Made by a program: the position numbers and the translations under genes. This document shows, piece by piece, positions 58,986-64,000 of a DNA stretch of 64,000 bases (within the stretch, counting starts at the first letter, position 1; every line of letters starts with the position of its first letter). The DNA lies in NCBI GenBank assembly GCA_964342575.1, contig CAYFGZ010000002.1, positions 1 to 64,000 on the forward strand. Reading direction: 5' to 3'. The stretch comes from GCA-002701455 sp964342575 (GTDB lineage Bacteria; Pseudomonadota; Alphaproteobacteria; Thalassobaculales; Thalassobaculaceae). Under the pieces are notes generated by a model. The model was not told the DNA's origin, searched no databases, and was given only the letters and a program-made list of their open reading frames with translations.

Positions 58986-59870
58986 GTGTCGCAAGGTAAT
59001 GCGGAGTTGCACGCTTTTTTTCACGAACCTTCATCAACAGTTTCCTATATGGTGATCGATTTAAAGACAAAGGCGACGGCAGTAATAGATCCCGCAGCAG
59101 ATTTCAATATTTCAACGGGCGGCCTAGATTTTAAATTTTCACAGAATATTGAGGAGTTTATCAGGGCTAGGCAGTTGCGACTTCAATGGATTCTTGAAAC
59201 TCACGTTCATGCGGACCACGTTACTGCAGCACAATACCTCAAATCGCACCTCGGTGGTTCGGTAGCCATTGGCAATCGAATAACGGAAGTACAGAAGATA
59301 TTCTCGAGCATCTATAACGATGCGTCTTCGTTAAATTGTGACGGATCAGAATTCGATCGGTTACTCCTACCGAATGAGGTATTTGAGCTTGGAACCTTAA
59401 AGGTCAAGGCTATTCCAACCCCAGGGCATACCCCGGCTTGCATAAGTTATTTAATAGGCGACATGTTGTTCGTAGGAGATAGTATTTTTATGCCTGATTT
59501 CGGAACGGCCCGTTGCGACTTTCCCGGAGGGAGTGCCCCAGATCTATATAAATCTGCTCGTTGTTTGCTCGGCTTACCCGATGAGACACGGGTATTTGTT
59601 GGCCATGACTACGGGCCAGGCGATCGACCAATAAAGTGGGAAACGACAGTTGGTGAACAAAAGAGGCTCAATATTCATGTTAAAGATGGGATAGAAATGA
59701 AAGAATTTGTTGACATGCGGGAGGCCCGAGATTCAAAACTTTCCCTTCCCTCCATGATAATTCCATCTATCCAAATAAACATGCGAGCAGGAAATCTTCC
59801 AGAGGTGGATAGCAATGGGATTTCTTATATAAAAACACCAATTAACGAGTTCCCAGGTACGAGATCTTAG
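58986..59870 (+). CDS. MBL-fold hydrolase, persulfide-dioxygenase-like (Blh/ETHE1 group)
   Basis: 294 residues. Metal ligands in the THVHADHVTAAQYLK motif (HxHxDH), GHTPACISYLIGD, GDSIFMPDFGTARCDF with the third-site Asp, and the C-terminal FVGHDYGPGDRPIKWETTVG. DFGTARCDFPGG is typical of Blh/ETHE1-like persulfide dioxygenases, which oxidise glutathione persulfide to sulfite. AAGGAGG lies 6 bases before the GTG. No rhodanese or sulfide:quinone oxidoreductase is adjacent, so sulfur use is inferred from family only. Confidence 0.87.
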   Translation: MSQGNAELHAFFHEPSSTVSYMVIDLKTKATAVIDPAADFNISTGGLDFKFSQNIEEFIRARQLRLQWILETHVHADHVTAAQYLKSHLGGSVAIGNRITEVQKIFSSIYNDASSLNCDGSEFDRLLLPNEVFELGTLKVKAIPTPGHTPACISYLIGDMLFVGDSIFMPDFGTARCDFPGGSAPDLYKSARCLLGLPDETRVFVGHDYGPGDRPIKWETTVGEQKRLNIHVKDGIEMKEFVDMREARDSKLSLPSMIIPSIQINMRAGNLPEVDSNGISYIKTPINEFPGTRS

Positions 59871-59896
59871 CCCGAGTTATAGACGCAAAAAATAGA

Positions 59897-62800
59897 TTAA
59901 TTATTTAGGACTATGACTTTGCCTTTACGGTTTTCTTCTATCATTCCCATGAAAAGTGAAAGTAAGGGGGGAATGATTATCAATGTAAGGATAGCAGATA
60001 GAGTCAATCCACCGATAACAACTGAACCTAATCCTCGATATAATTCGGCGCCTGCCCCCGGAAACACTACGAGTGGCATCATTCCTAAGACACTTGTGAG
60101 AGTTGACATAAAAATGGGCCTTATTCTATTGCGGGTGGCTTCTAGAATGGCCTCTCCTCCAGCTAAACCGTCAATTCGTAGATGGTGCAAAGTTTGATGG
60201 ACTAGCAATATGGCGTTGTTGACGACAATGCCAATCAGAATTACAAAACCCAGTAGCGTAAGCATATCCAGATTCTGATGCTGAAATAGGCCCAATATTA
60301 CCAGTCCTATAACACCCCCTGCTGCAGCTAGTGGAACAGAAAAAATTATTATAAAAGGATACAAAAAACTTTCGAAAAGCACAGCCATAACGAGATACAC
60401 AATTATTAACGCCATTATTAGATCTAAAACCATTTCGTCCCAAGTTTCGGTTAAGTTGTCAGCAGTTCCGGATAATTCTAGTTTAATCCCTTTGGGGACA
60501 GATTCGGTTTTTAATTTATTTATTACATCGGTTTCTATTCGATCCATAGCTGCTTCTAGTGGCATAGTGGCGGGAGGATTGATTTGTAATGTTATAGTCC
60601 TAAGTTGCTCCTTGTGCCTAATCTCCGACGGGCCCGTAGTTATATCGATTGAAGCAAGTGAACTCGCAGGCACAATCTCTCCTGAGGTGGTTACTACTGG
60701 TAGATCATTAATCCCTTGTGTCGATTTAATTTTGCTCTTGGGGCCTTTAAGAGTGAGGTCTATCTGTTCTCCGTCGACGGTGATCTCGGCGACCCTCAAT
60801 CCGTCGTTAAAAGCATCTAAAGTTTGGCCAAGATCCCTGGCTGATATCTTGTTATCCGCAAGAAGAATTGGATCAGGGTAGACACGAATTTCAGGGGCGC
60901 CAAGGCTCAGAGAAGGGCGTGGCCTCATTCGAGTGCCTTCGCTTCTAGGAAGCGTCTTCTGCAGTTTTTGGGCAGCTCTTTGCGCTACGTAGATAATTTC
61001 GTCAAGTTTCCCTCCGGATACATCAAGGTCGATGGAACGAGAGCCTCCAATCCCCCTGCCAAATATCGATCTTTTTCTCATAATTCCGTAGGTTTTAGGT
61101 TCCGAATAGAGCGATTGTTCTAGCACCGGTATTAATTCTTCTATCCGAGAAGGGTCAACGGCTACAGCACCTATAATTGCGTTAGCTCTGAAAGCGGCAA
61201 AGAAAAACCTTTCAATGGTTGGAATACCCTTTTCAGTTTCTTGACGGGTGCCATCTGGATCCCAGAGTTTTTCTGTCGCTGTCTCTGATTTTGTTGCAAT
61301 GGTTGTCATTGTTTTTAAATTATAGCCAGAGGGCGGCATGACGTAACCTATTATAAGATTTCTATTCCCATCTGGCAGATAGTCGAGCTTAGGGAGCAAT
61401 AACTTTGCCACCAATCCAGAAATTACAATTACTAATAGCACGGTAGCAGCAGCTTTTCTTCGATCGCCGGTAATAACTTTTGTGAAGTGCAGGGTTTTCT
61501 GAACAAAAGTGTTTGCGGCAGTATCTAAAAGAGATATACGTCGGTCATGAGTGATATTTTGCATGTCGCCAGTGAGTAACCGGCTTGATAATGCAGGGAT
61601 AACGGTTATAGATACAATTAGAGAAAGCAGTACGGAAACTGAAATAGCAACGGCTATATCCCGAAATAATTGTCCTACTTCAAGCTCCATGATTAGTATT
61701 GGGATAAATACCATTACCGTAGTTAGCGCTGATACAAGTACTGCTCCCCATACTTGATTGGCACCTTCAAATGCAGCCTTGGTAATTGGTAGACCTCGCT
61801 GTCTCAATCTAAAGATGTTTTCCAATACCACAATAGCCGCATCCACGACCATACCTATAGCAAACGCGAGACCAGCAAGAGAGATCACGTTGATTGACCT
61901 TCCGAGAGCAGCCATAGCAACAAAAGAACCAATTATTGAAACTGGTATAGCCAGCGACACCACAATCGTCGCAGCTCCACTCCTTAAGAAAATTAATAGC
62001 ACAAGGGCTGCTAATGTTCCGCCTATATAAATATTTTGCTGCACCAAATTTATCGCAGAATCTATATAGGTGGTTTCATCGTATACTTGCGTTAGGATTA
62101 ACTTTTGGTTTAGCAGATAATTATCATTTATTTGATCTACTGACTTTCGAATTCCGCGCATTACTTCGATTACGTTGGCTCCAGTTTCTCTGTAAACAGG
62201 TAAAGCGATCGCGGCTTCCCCCATCATCCGGATGCGTGAAACGGGGTCTTTGTAGTCGAATATCACTTGGGCCACGTCAGCTACTTTTACACGAGTAAAC
62301 CTGCCTGAAACGTTGTCAATTGTTGATTTTAGTACAACGTCTTTGACCGATTGAAGAGATTCGAAGTCGCCTTCGGTTCGCACCACGTATCGACGTTTAC
62401 CTTCATCGACAGCGCCTGCTGAGATGGAAGCATTAGCGCGCCTTAACGCGTTTACTACATCTGGAATTGTCAACTTGTATCGGGCGAGGCTTTCCGGATC
62501 GGCAACAACTTGCATTTCCCGTTCGGCGCCGCCGTATACACGGACTTCTGCAATACCATTCACTCTCTCGAGGCGGTCTTTTATAAAATCTTTCGCAAAA
62601 TCGAAGTAGGTATGAATTGGCACTGAGTTGTCGGATAATCGCCGCAATATCAACCAAGCTATGGCGTTATCCTCAGATCCGGCCGTGTTTAGGGTTGGCT
62701 GATCGGCCTCTGTTGGATAATTGCCGACACGATCCAGCCTGTTAGATACTAAAAGTACCGCCTTGGTCATATCTTGGCCAACCGAAAACTCAAGTGTAAC

Positions 62801-63073
62801 TCTTGCTCGTCCAGTTTCTGAGCGGCTAATGATGGATTCTAATCCTTCTACCCCTTTTAGTTCCTTCTCCTGTCGATTAACGATCTCCCGCTCAACTTCC
62901 GCCGGGGCTGCCCCTGGCCATTGGGTTGTTATTGTTATCACAGGTCGATTGACGTCAGGAGTTAATTGAATTGGAATAGTCTGCAGGGCAACTGCGCCAA
63001 ACATAATAATCATTAGGACGGCGGCAATAACCGCTATCGGTCGCTGAATAGAAGTAGATATTAAGCGGTCCAT
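59897..63073 (-). CDS. RND-family efflux pump inner-membrane subunit
   Basis: 1058 residues with the AcrB/MexB-like 12-helix, two-repeat organisation: a first helix at the N-terminus (IAVIAAVLMIIMFGAVALQ), porter loops, the TM4 proton-relay region AFAIGMVVDAAIVVLENIFR with one Asp, and the second-repeat counterpart GFVILIGIVVNNAILLVH. AAGGGAA precedes the ATG, which lies 8 bases after the adaptor gene stop. With the fusion protein upstream it forms a tripartite exporter; the outer-membrane channel gene is not in view. Drug or lipid-type substrates are typical. Confidence 0.92.
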   Translation of the reverse strand: MDRLISTSIQRPIAVIAAVLMIIMFGAVALQTIPIQLTPDVNRPVITITTQWPGAAPAEVEREIVNRQEKELKGVEGLESIISRSETGRARVTLEFSVGQDMTKAVLLVSNRLDRVGNYPTEADQPTLNTAGSEDNAIAWLILRRLSDNSVPIHTYFDFAKDFIKDRLERVNGIAEVRVYGGAEREMQVVADPESLARYKLTIPDVVNALRRANASISAGAVDEGKRRYVVRTEGDFESLQSVKDVVLKSTIDNVSGRFTRVKVADVAQVIFDYKDPVSRIRMMGEAAIALPVYRETGANVIEVMRGIRKSVDQINDNYLLNQKLILTQVYDETTYIDSAINLVQQNIYIGGTLAALVLLIFLRSGAATIVVSLAIPVSIIGSFVAMAALGRSINVISLAGLAFAIGMVVDAAIVVLENIFRLRQRGLPITKAAFEGANQVWGAVLVSALTTVMVFIPILIMELEVGQLFRDIAVAISVSVLLSLIVSITVIPALSSRLLTGDMQNITHDRRISLLDTAANTFVQKTLHFTKVITGDRRKAAATVLLVIVISGLVAKLLLPKLDYLPDGNRNLIIGYVMPPSGYNLKTMTTIATKSETATEKLWDPDGTRQETEKGIPTIERFFFAAFRANAIIGAVAVDPSRIEELIPVLEQSLYSEPKTYGIMRKRSIFGRGIGGSRSIDLDVSGGKLDEIIYVAQRAAQKLQKTLPRSEGTRMRPRPSLSLGAPEIRVYPDPILLADNKISARDLGQTLDAFNDGLRVAEITVDGEQIDLTLKGPKSKIKSTQGINDLPVVTTSGEIVPASSLASIDITTGPSEIRHKEQLRTITLQINPPATMPLEAAMDRIETDVINKLKTESVPKGIKLELSGTADNLTETWDEMVLDLIMALIIVYLVMAVLFESFLYPFIIIFSVPLAAAGGVIGLVILGLFQHQNLDMLTLLGFVILIGIVVNNAILLVHQTLHHLRIDGLAGGEAILEATRNRIRPIFMSTLTSVLGMMPLVVFPGAGAELYRGLGSVVIGGLTLSAILTLIIIPPLLSLFMGMIEENRKGKVIVLNN

Positions 63074-63081
63074 GATTTCCC

Positions 63082-64000
63082 TTAACTTACCGGTTCGACG
63101 GTTTCGCCGGGTCGCAGTCTTTCATTACCTCTAATAACAACTACATCACCCGGCCTTAGCCCTTTTAGTACTTCAAATCTTTCTCCGATGGACCGTCCAA
63201 TTTTTACCGTTCTAATATTTGCTTTTCCTGCCTCTACTACATATACGAGTTTTTGGCCTTTCTTAACCAGGATTGCATCTTTATGGACAGTTACAACGCC
63301 AGTTGGTTTGCTAATAGGAATTTTTAAGATCACAGACTGATTCCCTGCCAGTCTTCCACGCGGCGTTGTTTGATCAAGGGTAAACCGCACAGCGAGTGTT
63401 CGGGTCTGCATATTTTCGTGTGGTATTATTACACGCACTTTAGCGCCAAATTTTGTCCCATTCTGCAGCTTAGCTTCCACTTTTATGTTTGGAATAAGTT
63501 CCATTGCTCGGATCGTTGGAACATCTGCCTCTATCTCCAGATTGAGATCATTCAAAATGGTAACTATGGGATCACCGATCCTTGCATAGTTACCAGCAAC
63601 TTTATGCTTAGCAATGATAACCCCTGAATAGGGAGCTTTAATCTGAGAATCTGCCAGAGATATGCGACTAGTCCCTAAATTGGATTGTGCTCGTAATACC
63701 TCAGCTTTTGCTTCTTCAACTGAGGCTCGCGCTATTTCTATATCTCGTTGGCTATCCTCTTCGCGATCTAGTCGAAAAGCATTTGACCCACGGAGCGCTT
63801 CAACCCTTTTCCCAACCTGATGTTTCTTCAGCAAATTTGCAGTTTGACGTTGTAGTATTGCTTTTGCACGTCGCAGTTCTGCAATTCTCAGTTCCACCCG
63901 ATTATTAAGTTGGTCAGACGACATTCTAGCCAAAGTATCACCCTTTTTTACGCGGTCGCCAACTTGAACCATCATTAAACTGATGCGTTCCGCTATTCTT
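63082..64000 (-). CDS. RND efflux periplasmic adaptor (membrane fusion protein), 5' end cut by window
   Basis: The frame is open to the right edge, with at least 306 residues and no plausible start inside (an internal ATG at 63975 falls in the lipoyl half-motif MVQVGDRVKKGDTLARM). In order: lipoyl half, a long alpha-helical hairpin (RVELRIAELRRAKAILQRQ ... VEEAKAEVLRAQSNL), second lipoyl half IKAPYSGVIIAKHKVAGNYA, beta-barrel and membrane-proximal domain ending RPGDVVVIRGNERL. This is the AcrA/HlyD family. It is 8 bases upstream of the RND pump gene. The signal peptide or lipobox lies outside the window. Confidence 0.92.
   Translation of the reverse strand, partial: RIAERISLMMVQVGDRVKKGDTLARMSSDQLNNRVELRIAELRRAKAILQRQTANLLKKHQVGKRVEALRGSNAFRLDREEDSQRDIEIARASVEEAKAEVLRAQSNLGTSRISLADSQIKAPYSGVIIAKHKVAGNYARIGDPIVTILNDLNLEIEADVPTIRAMELIPNIKVEAKLQNGTKFGAKVRVIIPHENMQTRTLAVRFTLDQTTPRGRLAGNQSVILKIPISKPTGVVTVHKDAILVKKGQKLVYVVEAGKANIRTVKIGRSIGERFEVLKGLRPGDVVVIRGNERLRPGETVEPVS

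Noticed and set aside
1..64000. tRNA, rRNA, CRISPR, insertion sequence, integrase, phage or toxin-antitoxin genes
   Set aside because: Looked for on both strands in gaps and as coding motifs; nothing supportable was found.

Overview
The window reads as chromosomal DNA of a free-living Gram-negative proteobacterium, most likely a marine alphaproteobacterium. Pointers are a class II DAHP synthase, TRAP and MFS transporters, an RND pump, a type II secretion system, and many Fe(II)/2-oxoglutarate dioxygenases and amidases. The base composition looks fairly AT-rich by eye. This assignment is an inference; there is no rRNA or other phylogenetic marker. I see no tRNA, rRNA, CRISPR array, transposase, integrase or phage gene. 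No gene-free stretch exceeds 300 bases. The longest is the 282-base divergent gap at 35423-35704, which holds two strong inverted repeats.

Layout. 1-8000: a TRAP-transporter binding protein cut by the left edge, two amidases flanking a small acidic protein, an enolase-superfamily enzyme, a Baeyer-Villiger monooxygenase and a TauD-like dioxygenase. This looks like uptake and breakdown of small organic nitrogen or carbonyl compounds. 8088-20949 (minus strand): a seven-gene redox operon. In transcription order it encodes a cytoplasmic FAD protein fused to two cyclic-nucleotide domains and a four-cluster ferredoxin module, a membrane b-type cytochrome, an FHA-transmembrane-decaheme protein, a small secreted protein, a tandem GlcG-domain secreted protein, an outer-membrane beta-barrel, and a secreted decaheme cytochrome with an LVIVD-type propeller. 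21131-23697: prepilin peptidase, a small TPR protein and a cytochrome c-554-like protein. 23707-33806 (minus strand): a compact type II secretion operon (gspE-F-G-I-J-K-L-M-C-D plus a secreted protein).

33941-51237: mostly accessory catabolism. It includes four phytanoyl-CoA-dioxygenase-like genes, an isochorismatase-family hydrolase, an Ldh2-type dehydrogenase / MaoC / CitE-like run, a prolyl-4-hydroxylase-like enzyme with a peroxiredoxin-like N-terminus, a ThDP enzyme, an aspartoacylase-like enzyme, a class III aminotransferase and three transporters. 51489-59870 (plus strand): class II DAHP synthase, nicotinate phosphoribosyltransferase, a glutamine amidotransferase, a TMADH-like flavoprotein lacking its iron-sulfur cysteines, a second flavoprotein, a DUF427 protein and a persulfide-dioxygenase-like MBL enzyme. 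59897-64000 (minus strand): an RND pump and its membrane-fusion partner, cut by the right edge.

The best candidate for an undescribed system is the 8088-20949 operon. Its products span cytosol, inner membrane, periplasm and outer membrane and carry at least 20 c-type haem sites, two predicted b haems, FAD and four [4Fe-4S] clusters. I read it as a possible cyclic-nucleotide-gated trans-envelope electron conduit. The neighbouring type II secretion system is a plausible exporter for its surface cytochrome.
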